A stretch of 64,000 nucleotides of DNA from Protonemura montana (taxonomy: Eukaryota > Arthropoda > Insecta > Plecoptera > Nemouridae). Positions 40,824 to 64,000 of this stretch are shown piece by piece (position 1 is the stretch's first letter; each line of letters starts with the position of its first letter). Location: positions 12,672,651 to 12,736,650 of the forward strand of contig OX387603.1 of the NCBI GenBank assembly GCA_947568835.1, given 5' to 3'. Both the position numbers and the translations under genes were made by a program. The notes beneath the pieces are model-generated. The model saw only the letters and a list, made by a program, of their open reading frames with translations. It made no database searches and had not been told where the DNA came from.

Positions 40824-41340
40824 GCAAAAACGTTGAGGCTCGCCAACAAATTTGTATACGTCGTGCCCCAGCAACAGCTGTTTTTGACTATTATGACTTA
40901 CTACGTAACTGACATGATGCCTTATCATTTGATATGTAATTTGAAATGCATTTCTGGGTCTAATGGCTTCGTTTCTACCGAGCTATTTCTCTTACCACTT
41001 ACCGTTTAATAACAACTAACTACTCGTCTCTCAGCTGCCGGCAAAACAATCCTAAAAGAATACTTCAGTGTTCTGGATTACTTTTAATCATTTACAGATC
41101 AACCTTTCTGCAGCAGTTTGTAGACTCAGGATACATAAATCAGCAATGAAACACAGTTTGACAAAACGTAGTTTTATTTGTAAAGCACAAGGACAACGAT
41201 GACTTATCGCATTCAAGCCGTCGAGTCGGCGTCGGCAATTATGTCGACAAGCGTTGCTACATGGTTTGACGACGCTCTGTAGACCACACCGGTGAGGAAG
41301 CAACTTCCCCGCTGCCCTCGATTGCTAGCAATTTGTAAAA

Positions 41341-41400
41341 CCTTCGAAGGTACTTGGAGGTGAAAGAAAACCTTCGAAGGTACTTGGAGGTGAAAGAAAA
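41341..41400 (+). repeat. 30-bp perfect tandem duplication
   Basis: The 30-base unit starting CCTTCGAAGGTACTTGGAGG occurs twice in a row with no mismatch (41341-41370 and 41371-41400). The unit includes the palindrome CCTTCGAAGG. No coding role is apparent. Confidence 0.85.
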
Positions 41401-41779
41401 CATTCTTTTGCAATAAAAAATAGCTATCATGCTAACTGGTGGTTGCAATCTAATTTTAGTTGTGGGCAAGCATGACTATTTATTAGGAGAAAGTAATTTC
41501 AAAAAAGCTGAGGAAATTTCAGAAATGGTTTGATCTACAGCATTGTGCGTGGGCCAAAATGCGGTCAAATTTGAATCGCTTTCAAGCTTGAAATTGCAAA
41601 TGCTGTAATTTTACAAAAATATATTCCGTTTTGAAAATTAAATGCGACATAGTTACAACTTAAAAAAAAGTAGGAAAATGTCATCTGCATGTGAATCAGG
41701 CATTTCCAAATTTGTACTCTCTTCCGAATGGTGGGCGTAGAACTTTACGTCAACGACAACTATGCAACAAAGAATTTCC

Positions 41780-42070
41780 ATTCTGTTTGGGAGAGAGACT
41801 GGAGGGATGAAAGTTGGTACAGTAACTTCATTCGCCTTGCTTATCAACCTCTCGACAGCATGGATTTGTGGAGGAATCCTGCTGTTCGCGTTGTACCGTC
41901 CTTTAAAAGAGACCAGTAGTCCCATATGTGCTCTTCAACAGGAGTAGACTACGGTCTGGCACCGGGTTTCCCTTCCTCAATTCTAGGCTAGGTTATTCTC
42001 ATCATTATCATCCATTATTGTTATTATCTTCATCAACATCAACTCATACATCGACGCCATTGCAGGGCTC
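41780..42070. repeat. Dispersed repeat, copy 1
   Basis: Shares several blocks, in order, with 62820-63050: CCTTGCTTATCA, AACAGCATGGATTTGTGGAG-like sequence, a GTACCGTCCT/GTAGCGTCCT block, GGCACYGGGTTTC, CTAGGCTA and a GCAGGGC block. Parts are open in one frame, but I cannot assign a transposon class. This copy also includes a CATCATTATCATC-type simple repeat. Confidence 0.55.
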
Positions 42071-42496
42071 GTTGCCACAACAGGGTACAATTCACAAAAT
42101 GAAATCGAAAATTAGTGAATACATTGTTAAAGAAGACACTTGCGAGACACTTCCGAGATTACCTATTTCACTCTCAGTATTGTTCGGGAACTTCTGAGAA
42201 ACAGCATTGTCAAAAATGTTACAGGTGCTGATGAGCTGTTTTTGGCACCCTTACCAAACAGAAATCTGTTTTGTCTCCACATAAAAAAAAATGGTTTTCC
42301 AGTTTTCGAAGTCGGAAGCAATAAATGTAATGTGGATTTTGTAGGCGCATTTAATCTGTCGATTTGATTTCAATACCTACTTTGCTTGGTATTCACTTCT
42401 ACGATGAGAGGGTATAGTCACAGTAGTAGTGATGACAATTTTATTCACTTATATTATATACAATTTATTAACAATAGAAAAATTAACACCATCGAG

Positions 42497-42591
42497 GAAT
42501 GAAAAAGTGGACCCAAACGAAGAGGCATAATTTTCACGTTACGGATGGTGATTGCTACCATTTTCCTTGTATTGGGTCCACTCTTTCATTC
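42497..42591. repeat. 20-bp inverted repeat around a 55-base loop
   Basis: The left arm GAATGAAAAAGTGGACCCAA (42497-42516) and right arm TTGGGTCCACTCTTTCATTC (42572-42591) pair at 19 of 20 positions. It may be a miniature element or an RNA hairpin; no flanking duplication was seen. Confidence 0.6.
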
Positions 42592-44591
42592 TCTAATATT
42601 TCATTACTCCTGTTTAAAATCAAATTTACACAACGCAGCACAAGTGAAAAAGCTTGGCATTTAAAAAAGGGAGGTAAATTAGGACCTCCTTGTTAAACTA
42701 GGCATATCATAAATAATAGTGTAAAAACAGTTAATCAGAATAGGTCTCAAAATATGCACATCAAAGATAAACACAGTTTGAACTTTGAAATGGGCACTAT
42801 AAATGAAAAAAATAGACAGTACGAAATTACAAATTATAGCTCAAAAATAAAATATAACTATTAATTCCTTGGAGGATAACAACTGGTAACTTATTGCTCT
42901 TACGGATGGGATTTAATTTTGCATTTTAACTCAAAAGATCCATGCAGGTAGGTACGGCAAAGTACCGACAGTTGTTTTGCCATTAAAAGCGTTTAGATTT
43001 TTCTCGTTGTATGAGTAGAGTCACTAACTCATTTTGTACACTTAGGGAATGAAAACAATCTCATTTAAGTGAGTGGACAGAATTTAGGTACAGTTTCAAA
43101 TCATCAAATTTGAAAGAAATTCACTGTAAATATGGTTCATGACTGCAGGGAAACTGCCTTGTGACTCATCGTAGACCCTTCAGTACTCAATCTACAATCT
43201 AGCTTGTACTCTTCGTCCAACTATTTGCAAATTGTACGACTCTCATCGACCAAATAGATTCAGTTTGAGCTAATTGTTGGAAGCAATAATAATGTAACCA
43301 GTATGAAAAACGCCTGCGTTGTATTTGTCCCCCATCAAACATACCGTCGAAACAACCCAATTGAGAAGACGCCATCTAAGTTAAGTTTTGTCACTGTGAC
43401 GTGACCCATTATTATTTACAAATGACATGTCCTTAATCTTACCCAAATGTTATTATCACACAACGAATTATACATAACTAGCTTATCAATAGGGGTGGCT
43501 CGGCTTGTTAAAGGGAAACCAAATCGTGACGTACGCATGCAGTTTGGTAGATTTCCATTCAACGTTTAGAGGAATTTGTTAAGATCGCAGAATTAAAAAC
43601 TCAGACATTATCATAATTAAATTTCTTTATACTCCTCCTTTTGCTTCGTCAGTTAATTGCATTTCATGCGGGCGGAGGAGTTTTAAAATTCGAACTTGGG
43701 GCAAGCCAGCGCGACTCGAAGCGGAAATGGCAGTGCGGTGACGACATTGGTAGCCTACTACAACCAAATATCCGGACACTTAGGATAAGGTTTCCAGCAC
43801 AGACCAAATGTCTCGCCGAAGTCCAGCATAACATAAACCGTGAAGCACAGTTAGCTGCAAACGGCAGCCAATTCCAGTGGTCCACCCTCTCCTGTTGCCA
43901 ACACTACAATCGTTTCAACACTTCACTTTCTATAACCTATTTTTTATGCTTAGACGGCGTACGCTAGAGGTACGGAATTGTCATTGGTTTGGACTAAGCA
44001 AGAATTTATCAGGTACTTATTGCTCGAGAGAAATGAACTGCGTCAGCAACTTCAGATTCGTGTCTGTTAACATTGTGGACATAGAATCGATCAATGAGCA
44101 GGACCACTTGATTTGAATGACGTTGACAGCTCTAGCCAAGATGTTACGACAGGAAGAGCTTCAGTCTTCAGAGTTGTTTGCGAGCTTTCCCCTCTCTGCC
44201 ACCTCCTGTTAGCAACGTTACATGCGCCTATCCATTTCCCAACCGAGATTGATATTTTTTCACATGCTTTGCATTTAAATAGTTCTAAACTTCCACCCAA
44301 TCATGTTGTGTGAAACGGCAAGTTAAATTGATAAAAAAAAAAAACTGACAGGTGCTACTTTCCAAATGGAGCCCAATTATTTCTTAAGCATGAAGTTTAG
44401 AGAAGAATTCAGATACGGAAGTTAATTTGCAACATTTAATTAATCGTTGCATGGAAAGTTTACAAGCTTTGATTCTCGAAATACTCGTTTGATGAAAGCA
44501 TGCAGCGAAGTCAATCTCGGGAGATGCAAACCATGAAATGCAACACGGAATCAATTGCCCACGAGGATGGCAGAAAATGGAGTTGAATCTG

Positions 44592-44926
44592 TAGGGGTGT
44601 GCGAATTGTAAAATTATATTTTCATCTCTTAAAAAAAATATGAGATTTTCCAAACAAATTCAAAATTATATGAATATCGTTGGCGAGTCTGACTCAAAAT
44701 GTATTTGGACAATATGCAACTGATGTCAAAAACTAATTTTAGTGCTCATTTATGTTTTGCAGGATCCAGCGTGTAAGAATGATTGTTATATTATTGATTA
44801 AAATATAATAAGTATGCAGTTAGTGACCTTCAGAAGTCCAAACCAACAAATAAAAAAAAGCACATTCACCAATTTTCAACAAATCTAAATTTACAAAACA
44901 ACTCTTAAACGTTTCGCACACCCCTA
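44592..44926. mobile_element. hAT-like MITE downstream of RANBP9/10
   Basis: Termini TAGGGGTGTGCGAA and TTTCGCACACCCCTA are inverted over at least 13 bases. The TAGGGGTGTG start is the classic hAT form. No 8-bp duplication is visible, so it may be old or have mutated flanks. About 335 bp, no coding capacity. Confidence 0.7.
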
Positions 44927-45148
44927 CCAACCCGTGGCCCACCCATTCTATCCGCAATGACTCTTCCTTACTCGATATTCTTTGGCAGGTGTAATATCAA
45001 CGTGCGGTAGTCTGTCGCTCGTTGCTTCGTCTCACAGACAGAGTCTATTTGTAATGGAGGCACTGAGCATTATTCTGAGGCAGCTTGAGATCGTGGTCGA
45101 GATGACGGCGGCGGCAGCAGCAGCGCAAGGAGGCGGCGGCGGCGCGTG

Positions 45149-58052
<12,904 letters not shown>

Positions 58053-58736
58053 TTGTATTTTCCCAACTTGTTCCGTTTTCACTGTCCAGTCCTGTTGCGC
58101 TGAGTCCCAGATTAGTATGAAAATTACGTCAGATTTCGTGTGCAAAGTGTACAATAGGTAGCAGAGCGATCGAAAAGTGATAACTGGTCGGTGGTTTCGG
58201 GTGGTTGGCTGGTTGATCGGCTGGTTCTAGTGTTTGACTGATCATCACTGTGGATTTCAGAGAATAGAGGCAACAGGCGTAACTTGTGTGGCGCTGAAAG
58301 CTAGTCTGCATGTAAAATAATCGCAGTTCGATATCGTTCTGTTATTTATACAATTCAAGTTTTTCACCTAACTCTAGCGGGGAAGAATTGTTACCTGCCG
58401 TTAAGTTTGTCATTGATATTATCGACAAATTATCTGTAAGTATCTAAAAGAGCCTTGCAATGAACGGAAAATATGTTATAAGAATTTAATTAAACTTTGT
58501 ACAAAGTGATTGTATTTCTTGGTTATATACGCCCCCTACTTCTGTCAAACTCTTATGTCAAACATTGACCTGTCATTTGTCATTTTCTCCTCCCCTTTTT
58601 CTCCCAGTTTGCTGCAAATGTGGGTGTATGCACTAGAATTGAGTAACTGTACTCTGTATCTTTATTTACACTCTGATATACTAATACATCGCGGGCGTCA
58701 CAAAATCATCATCATTTTGTTTGCAGTTTTTTGGTT
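58053..58736. promoter_or_regulatory. Divergent promoter region of RANBP9/10 and SNX1/2
   Basis: 684 bases lie between the two start codons, which point away from each other. It should hold both promoters and 5' UTRs. The SNX start follows a possible acceptor TTGTTTGCAG (58726), so an upstream non-coding first exon of that gene is possible. No TATA box or factor site is claimed. Confidence 0.5.
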
Positions 58737-61700
58737 ATGGCGGACGATATGCAACCACCTCCGCTGTTTGACAACGTAGAAATCGACAAACAAGACGAAG
58801 ATGACTTTGACGATATGTTCACTTCAGCTGTGGAGGTAAATTTGATAAACTTCTTGAATTGATATGTGAGCATTATGTAAATTAGGTGCTCAAGTAGATT
58901 ACTAATAACAGGTTCCTACCTATGTTGGTATTTTATATTATTTCTTAGATTCTTAATTATAAAGATGCTAAATGCAGATATTTTTCTAGGATATGCACCT
59001 GCAAGACGATGACAGTCTCTTTAATGGCGCTAGTGACACTCCAAAACTAGAACTATCACAAGAAACTTTGAAGCCTGTGGAGACACCTTCAGTTCCAAAG
59101 CCTTCCAAGCTTGTTGGAAGTAAGAAAGCTGAAGAGCAAGAAGCTTTAGGGGGTGACCAATTTTTAGAAGTTTCTGTAACTGAACCACATAAAGTTGGTG
59201 ATGGAATGGGATCATATCTAGCATACAAAGTGATTACCAAGACCAACATGAAATTCTTCCGCAAAACAAACTTCACCGTTGTGCGACGATTCAGCGACTT
59301 CCTTGGACTTCACGATAAGTTGGTGGAGAAGTATCTCAAAACTGGACGTATAATTCCACCAGCTCCTGAGAAGAGTGTAATTGGTAGGTAGATCAATAAC
59401 CAATGTAATTAATTTCGAGAGATGGGAAGACAGAGATACCAACATTAATTACTGCTAGAAAAAACTAGGAGGAATACCATGATGGTTTTTAGGCTCATGT
59501 CTCATTTTTCTCACGTCTACTCTTGACGACCCTAGGGACCTTTGCTCTCACTAAATTATGCCTGGGCAAATGTTTTTACCAATTTCATCAAAAGCATTGT
59601 AAGATATTTTACTTGACAAAGAAAAAGAATAAAAGCTTAATGAAATAAATTATGAGTGTACAGGGGATTGCAAACCCATTTTGCATTTGCAATTAAATGT
59701 TACCCAACTTGATTACTCATCACTTGTTGAGATTGGAATGTATAATAAAGTTTGGAATTAAATCTAATTTTGTAGAGAAGCACGATTGGAAGCCAAGGGC
59801 CCAGAAATGTCTGATACACAATCCAGGCTGTCACAATTATCCCTGACTGTTGACTTTTCAAGATAATACAGTAATTTGCATTGACACTAACTCGTACCTT
59901 TTTCTTCAAGTGTCAAAAGCATGAATTTATAATTTATATCAATGTTTTGGTTAGTCAGTGATCTAGTAGATAAGAATAAGTGGGTTTGAATAATATGTGG
60001 GTTAATTAATCATTCAATATCTTTTCAACTCCAAGCAAGTAGGTACTTCAAAGCCTCAGCATAGGGATGTGAATGTATTTTTGGGGTATTTTAACCATAA
60101 TATCTCGTACTGTCCTACTATGAAACAAATGTTCATCTCTGATATTTATTTTAACCTAACACTAGTCACAAACCTAAGAGTTAGCCTTACAGGACCTTGA
60201 ATATCAAATGTATCAGCTGTTGTCTCATTCTAAACTTAGGATAGCGGTTATTTGCCATAAAGCTATCAATGATGACACCTGAAGCAAGTCTATAAAAATA
60301 TGTTAAACAAAAAACTTTTCTCAGGCACGACAAAGGTCAAGATTTCAAACCAGGGGGAGGGCTCGTCTGCGGAGTTTGTGGAAAAGCGCCGCGCATCTCT
60401 GGAACGTTATGTGAATCGAACGGCAGCGCACCCAGTGCTGTATGTGGACCCAGATTTCCGAGACTTCCTCGAGTCTGACGGAGAACTTCCAAAGGCCACC
60501 AACACGTCTGCGCTGAGCGGTGCTGGGGTCATGAGGCTGTTCAACAAGGTCGGAGAGACCGTTAACAAGATCACATACAAGATGGACGAGAGCGATACTG
60601 TAAGTTGGTGGACGTTGTATTGATTTTGATTGGATTGTAAATGCATGTTGAGGGCAGTTAACCTATACTTACAAAACAGATTAAAAATTTCAGTGCCATC
60701 ACTCCATTTCACCCTTAGAAGTCCGAGTTTTTCCCGCATGAAAGCCATAAACTTTTCCACTTTTTTATTATGGTTAAATAGTGAGTGATTTCATAGTTAA
60801 ATAATATGTTTTTTATGTCTTACTATTTTTACTACCCACCTCTCAGAGCACTTGTGTTCATAAGAACTTGTTAATGATGCCATAGCAAAAATGCTTTTTT
60901 GATGTCACTTAACATGAGCACACAAAATATGCACAGGTTTTCACAATAATCTTCTCTCACAAGAAGATAAGTCACAGTCAAATCTAAAAATAGTTACACT
61001 GCTTCCATTGCAGCTCAATCTATAGCATCACTAACTCACATTTTCATGCAAGTAACTGCAACTAACAAAATCCTCGTCGATCTGTGACAACACAATTCAC
61101 TGCTTTGTTTTCTGTCTTACTTATTGAGGCTCACCAGGTAGGCATAATGAAATAACCACTAATTGTGCGTGATTGTCCGACCGCGTATCGCGACCACCTG
61201 CTCTTCTAACGCTCCGATTGTTCCCTTCCGCGCAGTGGTTCGAGGAGAAGACACAGCAGGTGGAGAACCTCGACGCACAGCTACGCAAGTTGCACGCTAG
61301 CGTTGAGACGTTGGTGATGCATCGGAAGGACCTCTCGGTGCTGACGTCGAGCTTTGCCAAGAGCACAGCAATGCTCAGTAACTGCGAGGAGCACACGAGT
61401 CTGTCACGAGCTTTGTCACAGCTGGCCGAAGTCGAGGAGAAGGTGATGCTGGTTTTATTATCAATGTTATCGATGTTCTGTTTATTTTCTATTGCCGAGC
61501 GGGTTCGGTTTCCTGATTTTATGCAGAATTAGAAAGAAAATTATTTCTTTGTCTCCAATCATTAACCAATGTCTGCATGGCTAAATTGAAATCATTTGCA
61601 GGTGGAAGCGTTACACAACGAGCAAGCAAATGCGGACTTCTCGCTTCTCTGCGAACTGCTCAAAGACTATGTGGCACTCATCGGTGCTATCAAGGTATTT

Positions 61701-63868
61701 CACCTTTCTCGAAAACTTGGGAGTGAGTTTAATGGTTGACCAAGACCAAGAGAGGGAGAGAAAGAGATGATTAGGCCTGAACCTGATCTTATTTATTGGC
61801 TGCATTCTTGAAGATAAATGAAACAGAAACATGCATGTTTTTTTTAATCATCGATTCTTCATCATCTGTATCATCGAAAAAGGACCAAAATATGGTTGTA
61901 CTTAAAAAACTGGCGCCCCCAATTGTGCCCTGTCTTAAATATACATCCCACCCCAGCAAATGTCAGTATTTTTTCAGCTTCTTTTATTTACAAGCTCTGT
62001 TGGCCAAGAAACGATTTCAGTGAATGACCTCGGACTGCAATGAACAGTATATTTTTTTTTAGTCCTGGTATTACAATATTTTTGAGCTCTTGAGTTAAAC
62101 TTCTATCTCACAGAAACAGCTGACTTTCACTGTATGTGATTGGTTGTTGGCATGACAATGAATCTAACTCACACTTAATCTGGGAGCAGAGAAATTGTAA
62201 TACTGGATCTCGGATCACATAGCCGCAATGGCCAGCTTGAGTGGATCTAACATCTCTTATTCTTTGGTCCGCGTTCACAGGAAGTGTTCCACGAACGAGT
62301 CAAGGTCTACCAGAACTGGCAGCACTCACAGCTGATGCTGAACAAGAAACGAGAGGCCAAGGCTAAGCTGGATCTCTCTGGGAAGCCTGATCCTGGAAAC
62401 AAAGCTGCCATGGAAGTCGTTGAGGTGAATAACGCACTCTATTTATTTTTTAAGCAAGATTTCTTTATGCTTGTTTTGACCTTATTGCCTATACAATCAA
62501 TCATTTGGCAGAATAGTGGGTAGGAAAATGTATTTGATCAGAAAGGGATCTTCAAAGTAACTTATCAGCTGGTCAGATCCAATTTCAGCCTACTTGGAAA
62601 CAGCCCCTATTTTTTACGATTTTTTATGAGCTCTAGCTTGTGGCTAGGTTTGCTAAAAGCCAGCTTACTCGAAGTTTTCTCACCTTATTGTCCCTACAGC
62701 TTAGTGCAGTTGATTTTAATCTGTCCAATTTTTGTCACAGTCAGGAACCAAAGAAGTATTAATAGTTATTGAAAAACAAAGTAACTTTTTAACATAACGG
62801 TATTTCACCATGAAAATGTAACAACTTCACTCACCTTGCTTATCACCATCTCAACAGCATGGATTTGTGGAGGAATCTTCTTGTTTGCATTGTAGCGTCC
62901 TACAGAAGGGACGTTAAGCTGGTTGTCCCCTTGGTGCCGGCACTGGGTTTCACCTCCTCCCTTCTAAACTAGGCTAAGTTCATCTTCATCCTCATCCACT
63001 TATTCACAACGCTTTTAGACCAGTGCTGCAGGGCACACAATGTGTCGATAAACCCCACAAATCAATCGATCAATCTATAAAAATGTATTGTGTGTGTTTT
63101 AAGTGGGAGTCAAAGGTGGAGCGTGGACAGGAGGAGTTTGACAACATTTCGCGGATGATCAAGAAAGAGATGGAACGTTTTGAGGTAAACCGGGTCAAAG
63201 ACTTCAAGGTCACAATCATCCAGTATCTGGAGAGTTTGATGACGCACCAACAACAGGTAATTATGCCTTTTCTTGGTGACAGTTTTGCTGTCAAATATCT
63301 AGAATAGTCAGAGTTTGACACAACTGGCACACAAATCTTATCTTGCTTTTTCTTCTGAGTACATTATCCAAGTTAAAAAAGTACGATACAGTTTATAGCA
63401 AGTGGTTGCATGATTTAAATCTTGCTAACATTATGGTCAAGCTGCATGGCCTTTCAGAGAGTGTGAATTGAAAGGCTGCCGACACAAAATATTTTCTGCC
63501 AAGGCATTAAAAATGAAGAATAGGTTCCATTTTACATCTTAGGAAAGAAAATCAGAAAAAAGACGGTAATGAAAGTGTATAGAAAGAAAGCAAGAACTAT
63601 GGCGTCAAAAAATCTGCGTCTTTTTTGACTTATTAATCCAGTAAAAATGGCTGGCACACAGCCTTTGAGAAACTTTCACCCATAAGAGCCAAGAAACAAG
63701 ATAGCTGCATCAGGCATTTTGTTGTCTGTTCTAGTCCTAGAAATGCTTAAGTCATGATGCTCATCCAATACCTGTAAATGAGTCAAGTAGATTTTTCAAT
63801 TCAATTTTAATTTTCAGCTGATCAAGTACTGGGAGACGTTCTTGCCTGAAGCGAAGGCGATCGCTTAA
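58737..63868 (+). CDS. SNX2: Sorting nexin 1/2, PX-BAR protein of the endosomal retrieval coat
   Basis: Exons 58737-58835, 58990-59383, 60325-60599, 61236-61442, 61602-61694, 62281-62424, 63104-63256 and 63818-63868 (TAA) give 471 residues in consistent phase (human SNX1 and SNX2 about 520). SNX1/2 pair with SNX5/6 on endosomes, bind phosphoinositides, bend membrane and return cargo to the Golgi. The acidic N-terminus ([20 protein letters not shown]) is the SNX1/2 signature. The PX domain spans about residues 85-205, with the lipid-binding RRFSDF and [15 protein letters not shown]. The BAR domain covers the rest: [59 protein letters not shown] and the closing [16 protein letters not shown]. 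The single invertebrate gene is co-orthologous to SNX1 and SNX2, so the symbol is a choice. Confidence 0.95.
62820..63050. repeat. Dispersed repeat, copy 2, in SNX intron 6
   Basis: Second copy of the repeat described at 41780-42070, sharing ACAGCATGGATTTGTGGAGG, ACTGGGTTTC, CTAGGCTAAG and GCAGGGC in the same order. It ends only about 50 bases before exon 7 of the sorting nexin gene. Confidence 0.55.
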
Positions 63869-64000
63869 GTGCGCCTCCACATTCCTCACGATGCCAGCAG
63901 CCTCGCGCCATTCCTCACCGCCGCCGCCACTGCCGCCGCTGCGCTGTATCCACGACATTTACTCAAGCAACTATCGTTCGTTATCTTCCTCGCCAAGGGC

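Larger units (their letters stand above)
38508..45148. other. Large gene-free, repeat-rich region between CPLANE2 and RANBP9/10
   Basis: About 6.6 kb without any exon I can recognise. Contents: TATAAATGTTATAAATG-type repeats (39200-39265), an inverted pair of small foldback elements (40474-40823), a 30-bp tandem duplication (41341-41400), a dispersed repeat copy (41780-42070), a 20-bp inverted repeat hairpin (42497-42591) and a MITE (44592-44926). A block TTCCGAGATT(A/G)CCTATTTCACTCTCAGTATTGT occurs at both about 39853 and 42149. Open frames such as 43641-43967 lack motifs. Confidence 0.5.

Overview
This is nuclear DNA from an animal, most likely an invertebrate. The genes are interrupted by GT-AG introns, the non-coding DNA is AT-rich, and non-autonomous DNA transposons and LINE/SINE remnants fill introns and gaps. 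The tyrosine kinase at the left edge is of the protostome Src42A type, so an arthropod or other protostome is my best guess. A ciliary GTPase (CPLANE2) points to a lineage that keeps cilia or flagellated sperm. I cannot name the species.

Layout: the 3' part of a Src42A-like kinase (+, 1-4912); TBK1/IKK-epsilon (-, 7590-10273), divergent from VAC14 (+, 10710-18806); a MARVEL four-helix membrane protein (+, 20200-24716); a possible two-exon orphan gene (+, 28411-30475); UBE2F (-, 31968-33432), divergent from PEX11B (+, 33900-35740); CPLANE2/RSG1 (-, 36495-38507); a repeat-rich gap (38508-45148); RANBP9/10 (-, 45149-58052), divergent from SNX1/2 (+, 58737-63868). Exon chains were built by hand from homology, splice consensus and reading phase. 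Every chain closes in frame, and only the last TBK1 junction rests on a choice between donors.

The genes are housekeeping and signalling genes that do not form one pathway. A loose theme is endosomes and ubiquitin-like systems: VAC14 scaffolds PI(3,5)P2 synthesis, SNX1/2 binds endosomal phosphoinositides, UBE2F conjugates NEDD8, RANBP9/10 belongs to the CTLH E3 ligase, and TBK1 acts in innate signalling and autophagy. Three head-to-head pairs have start codons separated by about 0.4-0.7 kb.

The accessory content is mostly mobile. Two hAT-like elements have perfect 8-bp target duplications (1265-2508, 22026-22538). A near-perfect foldback element has a 7-bp duplication (23768-24167). Two copies of a small palindromic element lie in inverted orientation (40474-40823). 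Three larger elements, two with transposase N-terminus relics, lie in RANBP9/10 introns (48168-53043). I saw no CRISPR array, rRNA, prokaryotic operon or clearly new biochemical system.
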